This document shows, piece by piece, positions 23,025 to 34,928 of a stretch of 64,000 nt of DNA. Positions within the stretch are counted from its first letter, which is position 1; each line of letters starts with the position of its first letter. A program made the position numbers and the translations under genes. Below the pieces are notes generated by a model. That model searched no databases. It was not told the origin of the DNA and saw only the letters and a program-made list of their open reading frames with translations. This DNA is from Udeniomyces pyricola. Lineage: Eukaryota > Basidiomycota > Tremellomycetes > Cystofilobasidiales > Mrakiaceae. The stretch lies in the NCBI GenBank assembly GCA_039545295.1, contig BCIK01000012.1:682001-746000 (forward strand), written 5' to 3'.

Positions 23025-24223
23025 ATGGTCAACTTCCTTGAAGAATGGCAAACCTGCCTCGTCATTGGCGCCACATCCGGTATATATATCGGCTGGTATT
23101 GATCCAGACTATGCTTGTCAGTGCGCTGACAATAGCCTTCAACATCTGGTGCATCCCAGGCATCGGCAAAGCCTTCGCCGAACGCTTTCTCTCGCTCTCT
23201 TCCGGCAAACGGGTTGTCGTCGCAGGAAGACGTGTGGACAAACTTGAGGACCTTGTCAAGCGATTCGGCGACGCCCGTGTGGTCGCCGTTCAACTCGATA
23301 TCACTGACTTTGCCCATTTGAAGGACAAAGTGGCGGAGTGTATGAATAAGGTACCACTCATCTCGACTGCTTATAATAGCGATATCCACGTCATTATCGG
23401 GATTGGGCTGTTGACTGGCACGTCTAGCGCCTGACTCTGACATGGCCTGTTTTCAATCATTTTCTTTTTATTTTGCGCGGCAATGATCATCTAGTTTGAC
23501 GGTCGAATCGACTGTGTATACGCTGGCAGCGGCGTCCAACGGGCCCAAAATTTCCTCAAGCCCGGGGAGATTGATATTGAAGCTGCCGAGATGGAGACGA
23601 CAACCAACTGGGTGAGAAATATTTTTGACGTTTTCGATTCCATGTACGCTGGTTCATCAGATCTGACAGTCAGATCCCTCGCCTGTGCACAGACATCGTA
23701 CATTCATCTTACAACACATCTCATGCCGTATCTCCTCTCGACACCAGACTCCCCGAAACCGGCCAAGTCCCTCTTGATCGTGACGTCCTGTCTCGCACTC
23801 GTCCCTATGATCCGCTGCCCTGTCTATTGTGCGACCAAAGCGGCGCTTCATATGTTCATTCTTGGCTTAAGGCAACAGTTGAAAGATTCAAATGTCACAA
23901 TCCTGGAGACTCTTCCCCCGACGGTAGAGGTAAGTGAAACCCAAAGTTGTTTTTGTGCTCGTGAAAAGGCCACCTCTGCTGACACAACTCACCACGGCTT
24001 ACAGTCCGAACTCCATGACGCTACTCACCAACCCGATCTGGCTTACGACAAGCAACCGGATGGGAAGCGACCGTCGAACGAAATGCCCCTCGAGGAATTC
24101 ACGAGTCACCTTTTCGACGCCCTCAAGGCTGGATCTCTGGATATTCCTGTCGGTCGAGGTGTTCTGGACTGGGAAGCAACTCAACCAACCTTGCTAAAGC
24201 GGATCGACCAGCTCACCAAGTAG
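23025..24223 (+). CDS. Short-chain dehydrogenase/reductase (SDR)
   Basis: Five exons (23025-23079, 23160-23350, 23495-23611, 23693-23929, 24005-24223) give 272 residues. The first intron splits the cofactor motif: CLVIGATSG joins IGKAFAERFL, making the classical SDR glycine pattern GxxxGIG. AGRR after the second strand suggests NADP(H) preference. LDITDF is the Asp that contacts adenine; DCVYAGSGV sits where NNAG is usual and is divergent. VTSCLALV supplies the catalytic Ser, and VYCATKAALHMF the Tyr-x-x-x-Lys pair. The C-terminus (LEEFTSHLFDALKAGSLDIPVG) resembles the DltE-like SDR subgroup. The substrate cannot be read from sequence. The altered NNAG motif deserves note, though the catalytic Ser, Tyr and Lys are intact. 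Confidence 0.88.
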
Positions 24224-24723
24224 TGAAGCACAAACGGATCCTTTCTTTCCAAGCCGTATATAATCTTCCTAAAGTTATGGATCACGAACATCCTCACGAT
24301 CAATCCAAACCTGCTGACTCATACCTACCCAAATTACTTCCTGGCTGCAACCACCCATTCGCGGCTCTCTGGGGCAGGATTATCAATGTGAGATGACTCG
24401 AGAGAGGGCAGGAGATATGTGACAAATAGACTCGATCTAAATATCAAACTATACTGCCAGGATGATTTTACTGGGCCCTGAGAGCATATAAGTATACATG
24501 AGAATGAGAGTATTTATTGCTGCATGGTCAGGCCATGATATACAAATCTTTTCCTGCAAATCCACCCATCGATTATCGAAAAAAAAAAAACAGACGGATG
24601 TGAGATCTGACGAATATTCTCACATCTTAATTTAACCGAATTCAACTTGATCCAACCGGCTTCGTGTAACTCGGCTCGTTGCTCTCTTTGGACTCGTCCC
24701 TCTTGCCCACCACTTCGGATCGC
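24224..24723. other. Intergenic: SDR 3' flank and HisRS promoter
   Basis: AT-rich with an A10 run near 24580-24590. The HisRS leader starts somewhere before 24724. No other gene is seen. Confidence 0.5.
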
Positions 24724-27639
24724 ATGCGATTCATCCCCTGCTCATTACACAGACTTTTCCCATCTCGCCTCCCCGCCTCAGCTTTCCCTGCGGCATATCC
24801 CATCCCTTATCTCACTCGTTCCATCATGTCCAGCCCCGCCGCCGCCCCCTCTGAGGAGCTCCTTGCCTCTATCGCTACCCTCGGCGACACCATCCGTCAA
24901 CTGAAGCTTTCCAACCAGCCCTTTGCTGAGGAAGTTGCCAAACTCAAGGAGCTCAAGAGCCAACTTCCCCCTGTCGAGAAGCCAGCTGTCACCTCAGCCC
25001 CCTCAAAGAAGGGTGAGAAGAAGGGCAAGCAAGCCCACGGCAAGCTTATCCTCAAAGTTCCCAAGGTGAGTCTCGCGTGCGGTCTCAAGCTATGCAAGCG
25101 ACCCAATGTCAAGTTCATTTGGAGGCTCGGACTTGATAGGTCTACTGTTCCATCATGGCTGCGTAGTACGTTCAAGAAGCAGAGGGATATTTTGTGATGA
25201 CATGGGGCGGAAAAGAATTGGGCCATGGGCAAGAAAGGTGTCGGAAGAAAGGTCCTAGGGGTGGGTCGCGTGGGCGACACGTCCAAGTAACCTTTTGCCC
25301 GACAATCTTCAGGGCACTCAGGGCATCAATGACCCCTTCATACGAAACAAACGTCGTTACAGAACGCACTCGTTCAAGGATTTAGCTGACGTGCTACCTT
25401 CTGGAACTTGACCTGCTTTCCCTTTTTGTCTTGTTCGCTCGGTCGCGTCCGTTTAGGGTACCAAAGACTTCCTGCCTCACGAGACCACGGTCCGAAAGAA
25501 GATTTTCTCGACTCTCGAATCGATCTTTGTCAACCACGGAGCTGCCACCATCGATACTCCTGTCTTTGAGCTCAAGGATATTCTGTCTGGAAAGTAAGCC
25601 TGCTTGCAGTTTCGTGTCGTACCGCCCTGCACCCTCCGGTAATCGCTTACATGCTGACATGATCCGTTGGTCTGCATCAGGTATGGAGAAGACTCCAAGC
25701 TCATCTATGATCTTCAAGATCAGGGAGGAGAGCTCTGCTCGCTCCGATATGACTTGACTGTATGCTCTGCGTCGATTTTCCATTGCTATCATTGCTATCA
25801 TCCGCCCGTGCTCCTTCAGCAATGTCTGACTATTCTTATTTGTCGTTTTTATTTTTCTTTTTCTTTTTAGGTCCCCTTTGCCCGATTTTTGGCTATGAAT
25901 CAAATCCCCGCTATGAAGCGATACCACATCGCCAAGGTCTACCGACGAGACCAGCCCGCCATGTCAAAGGGACGACTGAGAGAGTTCTACCAATGCGTAA
26001 GCGAAAGTGCTATATCAAAGGTTCAAACGCCCAGGTCTCACAACAAGCAATATCAGCTCCTCTAACCTATCATTTATTGAATATCCTACTCTCAGGACTT
26101 TGACATTGCCGGTGTCTATGACCCCATGGTTCCCGACGCCGAGATTCTTGCCATCCTCTGCGAGGCCCTCACCAAGCTCGACGTTGGAGACTTTACCATC
26201 AAGATCAACCACCGAAAGATCCTCGATGGAATTTTCGCCATCTCGGGTGTCCCCGAAGCTTCCACCAGGGCTATCTCGTCAGCCGTCGACAAGCTCGACA
26301 AGGTCAGCTCATTCGCGTATTTCATCTGCCATGATCCCTTTTGTTACAGTATTTTTGCGATTGAGCCAGGCTGACCCCTTTCCTCTGGTCCTTCTGCTCT
26401 CCAGTCGCCTTGGTCTGAGGTTCGAAGGGAGATGATTGAGGACAAGAACCTGGCACCTGAAGTTGCTGACAAGATTGGCGAGTACGTCAAGCTCAAGGGT
26501 GGGTGGTCTTGTCTTGTTTCTGTCAAGTCCGGACTCGTGCAGAGATCCTGATTCCAATGTTGACGCATACTTCTCTGATCAATCAGGACGAGGGCCCGAG
26601 TTGCTGGCCAAGTTGGAAGCCGACGCGACTATGACCGGCAACAAGATTGCGGCCGAGGGCCTGAAGGACATGAGAATCCTGTTCGAATACCTCGAGGTCT
26701 TTGGTGTGCTCGAGAAGGTTCGGCCGAGTAGATCCTCTGTGCTTTGTCAGAACTATAACTCGATGACTAAGCTGACGAGTAACCGATCCTTTGCCTTCTT
26801 CATCCTCGTTGTGTAGATGTCGTTCGACCTTTCCCTCGCTCGTGGTCTCGACTACTACACTGGCATTATCTACGAGGCCATCACGGAGGCGTCTGCCCCT
26901 CCCTCGTTCGTTGCCTCTGACACTGCTGCCCTGCCCGCCTCTGAGCCAGCTAAGGCCAAGGCGCCAAAGAAGGACGATGAAGAGGAGGAGTTTGATGAGT
27001 CGACCGTCGGCGTCGGATCGATCGCTGCTGGAGGTCGATACGACAATCTTGTCGGCATGTTCTCAACCGCTGCTGGTTCCGCTAAGAAGGACAAAGGCAT
27101 CGTGCCTTGCGTCGGTGTCTCGGTCGGTGTCGAGCGAGTTTACGCGATTCTCATGGCACGGGAGGCCGAGAAGCAAAAGCAGAGCGGCAAAAGCTCGAGA
27201 GGCAAGGAGACCGAGGTCTACGTCATGTCCGTTGGGGACGGTCTTGTCAAGGAGCGAATGCAGCTTTGCAAGGAGCTCTGGGAGAATGGTATCAAGGTGG
27301 GTGGCTTGCCCGCGCATATCTTTAGCGTGTATGTGTACTTCGGCCTTTGCTCATCTCAAGTTCCCATCTTACTTTTCCCTTTTCCAATCGCAGGCCGAGT
27401 TCATGTACAAGGTCAAGCCCAAGTTGCAGCCCCAGTTTGAAACCGTCGACCGGGACTCCATTCCGTTCGCCGTCATCATTGGCTCGAACGAACTCAAGGA
27501 TGGCACTGTTCGAGTCAAAGACCAGACTAAGACCAAGGAGGAGTTGGAGCAGGAGGAGGGTGGTACGGCCAACGGTCGGCTCATCAAGCGAGAAGAATTG
27601 ATTGGGTGGCTCAAACAGCGGATCGCTCAGCTCGAGTAG
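24724..27639 (+). CDS. HTS1: Histidyl-tRNA synthetase, with two in-frame start codons
   Basis: Nine exons, the first ending at 25065, then 25457-25593, 25681-25759, 25871-25996, 26096-26302, 26405-26498, 26587-26717, 26817-27296 and 27394-27639. From the ATG at 24826 the protein has 579 residues. It opens with a WHEP-type helical hairpin ([20 protein letters not shown]), then the class II catalytic core: [24 protein letters not shown] (motif 2 region), [14 protein letters not shown], the HisRS-specific [14 protein letters not shown] and [13 protein letters not shown], and GVSVGVERV (motif 3). A C-terminal anticodon-binding domain follows. An upstream in-frame ATG at 24724 adds 34 residues with five basic and no acidic side chains, a likely mitochondrial presequence. 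Yeast and other fungi make both cytosolic and mitochondrial HisRS from one gene in this way. The enzyme charges tRNA-His. Confidence 0.96.
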
Positions 27640-28162
27640 ATTAGGTCAAGGGCCAAATGAGATAAAATGGGCATTATAAGACCGATTGAGCAGTACTATG
27701 AGGTTGCGGTGCTCCGACCACGATGGTATCCGTTGAGTCTGAGGGGGTTTGGAGAACAGTGTGCAATGCCGAGGTCATCGTCATATCATTCCGTCGTCAA
27801 TTTCGGACTAGCCGGCGACGGGACGTAACCGGATTGTAGTGGGTTTGAAGTCGTTCTGTTCAATGCAACTAGGTAAACATAGTTATGAGGACAGTGGCTG
27901 CTACAGTTACCAAGTAAATCATATAACCGCCGATTGTCTGATGCCCCCATGCATATTATTCATACATCTTGAGCTGTCATCATGAGCTGCATCCTTCGAC
28001 TCGCACGCGACGGCGAATGAAGCGGACGCGTTCCGCGGGCGGCAACACGTCGTTGCTTGTCTCAATCATCCAGCTCACTTTCTAACTTATCATCTGCTTC
28101 GCTCTCCCCCCCTGACTCGGCCTCTCTTCACATCCCAACGGTTCTTGGCCAACTATCACGCC
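27640..28162. other. Intergenic: HisRS 3' flank and promoter of the SNF2 gene
   Basis: About 520 bp without a coding frame or notable repeat. Confidence 0.5.
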
Positions 28163-31100
28163 ATGCCCTCGGGATCGAAAGGCATCTTCGGTTTCGCTTC
28201 GTCTAGTGCGTGTTGTGACGACCGTACCGGGTCCATGCATTTGGCCATTTGTACCACTTAGCCTTCGACCATTGAAATTCTTACTCGTTTCAGACTGGAC
28301 TGATTCTCTACTTGTTATCGCATGATAAACAGAAACGCGTGTTACTAAGACGACCCGACAGTCGGACACTTACGCCCCTCCAGACTCGCTCATATTGGAA
28401 GCAGAGACCCTTTCGGCCAACTCCACGGACGACTCCGAATTTGATGACACTATAAATTTCAATACCTCGGCTGATGACCTGAAAAAGCAGGGTGGGACAA
28501 GCTTGGATGCAAAGCCAACCAAGACTGGTGGATTGGATTCAGCTACCTCGGTGTCGGGTGGGGTCGAGGGCCTTTGGGCCCGGGTGCCTAAGGGAACAGA
28601 CGATGGTCAAGGTTCTCCGACGGGTCAGACGCGGAAACCGGCAAGGAAAAGATTCAAGCTATCGAAAGACGACGATCTGATGGACTCGGAAGGGTCTGGG
28701 GGTGAAGGATATTTTGATGTCAAGAAGGAAAGCCGGAAGAAGTCAGTCGTCCGTAAGTGGTTCATCTAGCTCGGTGCAATTTCCTGTTTAACTCATTAAG
28801 ATCAGCACCTCATGCGCTCACTTGTTGGCGGTTCATGTTTGTATCTCATCAGGGAAACGTCGGATGAAGAGCAAGAATCCGCTCGAGATACTTGCCGGCG
28901 AGCTGAACCTTTTCTCTTCCGAATCAGAGGCTGACGATGATCCCGACGACCCGGTGTCCTTTCCGATCGCTTCGACTTCAGCAGTCGATCTCGACGAGCT
29001 CCTTGGGAGCAACAAGTCATCAGCAATGCGGGTATCCGATGGAAGCGCAACAGAACCAGAGCAAGAGATGAGAGACGATCTCGACACAGGTACATACCTA
29101 CAGACCTTTTGTGGCGGTGATATACAAAGATTTGAAAGACGCACCTCGTACTGAACTTGTACTGCCGATCAACCTGCTAGACGAAGATGTAGATGACTGG
29201 AAATCGAAACTCAATCCGTTCCAAGCACAGACAACCCAGCTCAATCGGCTGGAGCTGGGCTCCGAGGACGACGAGGATGGTGAGTCTAGTCACATCAGAT
29301 TGTCATATATAAGCGAAACTTCTGCTAAGGTGCAGAATGTTTGTTTTCAGATCCGTTCAATTCGTGGAAGCTTGAATACACATCTAAGCATGCGATCGCG
29401 TTGGAAGAAGGAATCAAGAATCGAGTCGTGAGTGATTGCAACGATTGATCATCCATCTTCCATCCCTGATGTGTGTGATCCTTATCATTGCGTATGAACT
29501 GTAGGAGCATCTGGAAGCTGAGGTAACGGCCCTCAACAAAGACAAACCTGATCTCGTCAAGTCTCTGTTAGAGCGGAAACCACAGCTTGAACCAGCCGTA
29601 CGTTGTCCGCGTTCCGATGCAATCGCTCTCCAGCTATGTGGGAAGTCAAGACTGATTCGAGCCTTCAGCCGCTCCACATTCGACCCGAGTTTCTTTGCAC
29701 GGCGGAACAAGCCAAGATTGGGCCATTTGTTCTTCAGCCGGCCACCTCGATCACTCCTGTCATCCAAATTCCAGCCGCTATCAGCCGATTCCTCAGACCG
29801 TATCAGGTCGAAGGAGTCCAATTCATTTGGGAGAGATATAAAGAAGGTCGTGGAGGCATCCTTGGAGTATGTCGGCCCCTTTGGCCTTTTGCATCGTTTT
29901 GGGCCACCGGATCAACGACTAACCGGATATATTGTTGAATCGTTCCATTCAGGACGATATGGGGTTTGTCATCTCAGAATGCTCTTACATGCCGTCTTGT
30001 TTCTACAAAAAAAAAACTTACCAGAACTCATGATGGCGATTTATCGGGCCGCAGTCTCGGCAAGACTGTCCAAATCATCGCCTTCCTTTCAGCTATTATG
30101 CACAAGACAGGCCACAGGACCGACGAGAACCGACGGTACAAACGTATTCGAGAGATGCAGACACAAGGGTTGATCTTCAAGGGACTCGATCCCCGTAATC
30201 CGAAACCCTCGAGTCATGGAGTAAGTGGTTATCCCTTTGAGAGCCTCAGTGTCTAGAGAACGATGGCTGACCTGATAGCGGTTCGATTCCTCAGCCGACG
30301 TGTCTCATCATTGCTCCATCGTCTGTTGTCAAAAAGTTAGTGCGAATGTCTTTTCACCCCAGCGCGCTCGACATCGGCCAAACCGAAGTTTATCGTGTTG
30401 CGTTTTGTTCATAATTCATTGTTAGCTGGGAACGAGAATTCAAAACTGTGAGGAATCAGTTCAGGACCCGTCATTCGTTACATTCTCAGCTTGGGTTGAA
30501 TGACCTTATCTCCATGCTTTGGGCTCAGTGGGGTTGGTTCTCTGTGGCCGCTTACACCGGAACCGACAAAAACAGGGTTCTGAGTGAATTTAAGGCGGGT
30601 CACTGTGCGAAGCCATTTTTCTTTTCTTTGCATTATTCGATTCTCTCGCATTCATTGGACGTACGAATCTGAACCCCCGTGTTATCATATTGATACGCTC
30701 ACAGTTGATGTTTGTGAGTAGTCTCGGGTGCTTCTTGGAATCATCCAATTCCAGACCTCACCATTCATGATCCGTTGCTACAGTGTTGGTCAGCTTCGAG
30801 TCTGCATCTCAGAATTGGCACGACCTTCACGATGTCGACTTCTCCTGCAGTGAGTGGATTACAAAGCCTGTTCTACTCGAATTTCAAGTTGCATCGTGTG
30901 CACTGATTGATTACTTCCCCATTCATGTGTAGTCATTGCGGATGAGGTCCATCGGATCAAAAGCCACGTGAGTATCTCTTGAAGGAATCAGTACGCGTTT
31001 TGTCGGCTGTTCATTGAGCCTTGACATGTGTTTGACATAGACGACTCAAACGACCCAAGGATTGATGAAATATAGTGAGTGGCATCGTATGTATGGTCAT

Positions 31101-34100
31101 GTTGACCTCACGCAAGCTGAACCGCCTTGGCATTTGTTTTTCTTAGAATGCCTGGCTCGGTTTGGTCTTACTGGGTTAGTTGGTCAATTGACGCTTTTAG
31201 ATTGTCCCGCCGCAGTCGTTGTCTCCTCAAATGCTGATATTTTCATTGTTGTAATTTTGGTCTGATTAGGACGGCTATCCAAAACCGTAGTGAAGAGCTT
31301 TGGTGTGTTTTAAACTGGGCAAGGCCAGGTGAGGTCGGCTCACTCAGACAATGGCAAGACTTTATTTCAGAACCAATCAAGAACGTATGTGTTTTCACTC
31401 GAGACCTGCGCGTTGCTTTGGATGACTTTGGCTGATGAGACAATATCCCATTTATGAGGAAAGGGTCAGAAAGCCGATGCCCAGGTTCAAGAGCTGGTGA
31501 TGGGTCGTGTCAAAGCCATCACCCTGGTCAAGAAAATCCTCCCACCCTTTTTTCTTCGCAGGTACGAAGTTCTGCTGCAGACGAGACTAGACTTGTGTTG
31601 AAGCTCAGGACTCCTTGACGCTTCTTTTCTTCCCAGGACTAAGGCCCTCATCGCTCACCAGATGCCTGTCAAGCGAGATTTAGTCGTGCTCTGTCGGATG
31701 GTACGTGTTGTGTTTAAGGATTCTCGCTGTAGGGACGATTTCATGCTGTTCTGACCTACTGTTATTATCTCATGCAATTGCTCGCTCATGATTCCAGGCA
31801 AAGCAGCAGGTTGACTGTCTACGAAATGTTCGGGAATCTCCCGACGTTCAATTGCTCATTCACAAGGACGACCCCTGCGACTGCGCCAAGCACAACCCAG
31901 CTCTACTGTGAGTTGATACCTCTCGCATGGCCGAGGGCTGGTTCATATAGCTGATGATGGTCCATCGATGCTGTCAGTCGTGGACAGTGCTGCTATTCGG
32001 CTAATGCAGTGAGTCAACAAAAAATTAACGTGAAAGAGGAGTCGGTGTCTGTTATATCCTAAACCTTTCTCTTTGTTGCTCAGGCTGGAGTCCCAATAGC
32101 TGTGAGTAATACCCAGCCTTTAAGAGCGATTGTTTCCGCTTAATCAAAACCTGCAGCAAGATCCACTGCAACTTTGACTAACCCTTGTCTATGTAGCAAC
32201 TGACGTTAAAATAGTGAGCGATCTGAATCAGTATATTTCTTATGTCACCCTCCTTTTTAGAAAGTGGCTAACGGACTATTACCCCTTCGTCACTCAGTCT
32301 CAGTACCTACCGCAAGCTCGCGAACCACGCCGGTCTTGTTCTGCCGTCGGATGACGACACCCACGAACAACAGACGATCAATCGCGAAATTATGGCGCTT
32401 GCTTTTCCGAAACAAGATATTGCTACGGAGAGATACAGCACCTTTGTCTGGGACAAGAGTCTCTGTGGAAAGTGGGGTAAGTGTCCGTCCCAATTTCCCA
32501 TTCGATGCGTGCTTACAGATGACTGATGGTTGTGTTTCGAACCAAACAGAGGCGACGGTATGTCCATAGCAGCGGATTCGAGCGAAAGGCAACCAAGTGA
32601 TGTTCACTGACTTTCTCGGTTATATGGTGATTGGTGTATTCACGTACTCAGGTAGTGAGTTATCGAGCTAAAGGTCGTGTTCGCCCTGGACAAGCCTACT
32701 GATCTTCCCCACAATTATTTTTGCAGCGGTTATTGAGACAGTGGTACCTTCGCGTTCTCTTTCCGCCATTCACATGCCTCAGTGATTCATCAAATTGACT
32801 ATTGTGCTTGCTTTTTTCTGCGTCGTTTTTAGGCGCCCGGGAAACCAACCCGCCGGGAACAAGGTTCTCATCTTCAGCGGTTCTGTCAAGCTACTGAAGA
32901 TCATTGAGGTACATATCTGATCGCTTTGATTAATCAGCTTTTCCCATCATGGACCTGACTGATATGATACATACATCGGTAGCATTTCGTCCAACTCGAA
33001 AATTATCCGTACCAATTTCTTCACGGCGGAGTCCCTAGCGGAGATCGGATGGGCTTAGTCGACAAGTTCCAGGACGACGCCAACTCGTACATTTTTCTGG
33101 TCTCGACGCTTACTGGCGGCGTGTAAGTCACTTTTTGATCCTTGATTATGGGCCTTATACGGATGGCTGATCTCGGCTTGTGTATTTGAGCCAGTGGACT
33201 GAATTTGACTGCAGCAAACAAGGTCAGTGGATAAATTGCGACGGGTCATGGCCAACGCAAAATACGGTTCCTGGTGTCTCGCCAATATCTTGTTGAATCG
33301 CGTCTCACGATGTTCATCTCTCACTTCTCATCACAGGTCATCATATTTGATCCTTCGTGGAATCCTTCAAATGATCTACAAGCCATGGTCGGTCATCAAC
33401 GTAACTCGCACTTCCGTGGACCCTTCGAAGTTCACATGCTGATCACGTCCTTCTCTACGATATACTCAATCTCAACTCTTCAGGATCGAGCCTACAGGAT
33501 TGGACAAGAAAAGGATGTGGAAGTGTACCGCCTGATCTCCAGCGGTAGTATCGAGGAGAACATAAGTAGGTACTTGAAGTTTGGCCTGGCTGGCTCTTCG
33601 ATGACCGAGCTGAACCCGGGCCAATTTCCGTTGATAGTCGCTCGTCAGATCTACAAGCGCCAAGTCTCCTCGATCGGTTACAATGCAACGTTTGAGAAGG
33701 TGCATCACGCCGATCCTACTCAATGACACCCTTCAATCGTGTCGTGGTCGGCTCGAAGCTTGAAACCATCTGTTGAGTTAGATGGAGATTCAGAAGAGAG
33801 AGAAGAAAGCTGATGCACTGATGAGGATTTTGCAGCGACTTTTCAAAGGCGTTATGGGCGACAAGCAGCAGACTGGAGAGCTCTTTGGTGTCAAAAACGT
33901 ATGCATAACAGCTTCGATTTCAGGCTTTTCTTAGATATGCTTGAGGCGTCGCTGAACGAACCTGGGTTTCTCTGCAGATGTTTGACATCAAGGAAACGGA
34001 TACTCTCACGCAGGATGTTGTGAGTATCTTGCATTGAGGACACAACGCATGGAAAATAACGATAAGCTTACGTTTTCGAAATTGTTAGATCCTCGCCGTG

Positions 34101-34928
34101 CAAGAAGCAGCCATACAGTTTGAGCCGTCGTGTGCCGCAAGTGCTGCAGATGCAAGAGATGTATCGGTGCGTGCATCGTGGCACAGAGTCGTAGGTCATA
34201 AAATCGAGATTGACTGACATTTGGTGTATACAGAATCGAACGGACGAGGATGCTGGCCTTGCTGACATTGTCGATGAGCTCGACGGCAACACGAAGCATG
34301 CTGATGTCATCAAGGATAACGACATGCGGGCGTACCTCGAGCAGGCCGGTGAGTTGACCATAGACCTCGTCTCTTGTCTTGAGAGTAACCGATGCTCAGT
34401 AATGAAAAATTCGTCGTCTTTTCTTGACCGCTTTCGAACTCAAATCGCAGGCGCATCAGGTTTTGCCAGCGATAACCGTTTGTCCTCACCCTTCTGGTGT
34501 GTGATTGATGTATCGTGATCCCAATTAATCTTCTCTTGGACGCTTCATTTCCCTCTCTTTGATTCTAGAATTTATGGGAAGCTCCGAGAAGGAGAGGATG
34601 CTGTTCGAGGAGGCTAGACACCACTTGCGGCAGAATGGCAGCAAGGCGGGTCGCACTGTTGGTCAGTCAATGTCATATACGATCAATAACCTCACGGGAT
34701 CTCGTCGAGACCTCAGATATAGACTAACTACATATTGTGACCATAGCTTCCAAGCTTCCCTTGACGCGACCTGCCAAGAAGAACAAATCATCGAAGAAGG
34801 ACCCAAATATTTCGACCGAGATCAGCTATATACCACCCAGTACGTTTCTCACTGCTAGTCAGCGCCAAGATCCGCCATATATATGTTTATCTGTATACGA
34901 TACTTCTGGAGAGCTGATTCGAGTTTGA
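28163..34928 (+). CDS. SNF2-family ATPase, ERCC6L2-like, hyper-fragmented
   Basis: ATG at 28163; [14 protein letters not shown] joins [19 protein letters not shown] across the first intron, and an acidic N-terminal region follows. The ATPase reads [39 protein letters not shown] (Walker A across three exons), [21 protein letters not shown] (motif II as DEVH), [20 protein letters not shown], then the second lobe [24 protein letters not shown] and [23 protein letters not shown]...RGQCCYSAN and [10 protein letters not shown] are specific to ERCC6L2 rather than CSB/Rad26. Human ERCC6L2 acts in DNA repair and end-joining. The gene has more than 20 exons, several under 35 nt: 29953-29963, 31978-32008, 32084-32101, 32197-32213, 32550-32557, probably 32652-32654, and 32727-32743. 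The 3' end after about 34840 is less certain; an extra intron there would move the stop. Confidence 0.9.

Noticed and set aside
24679..24723. HisRS starting upstream of 24724
   Set aside because: The open frame continues, but there is no ATG before 24724; the earlier apparent start is a TTG.
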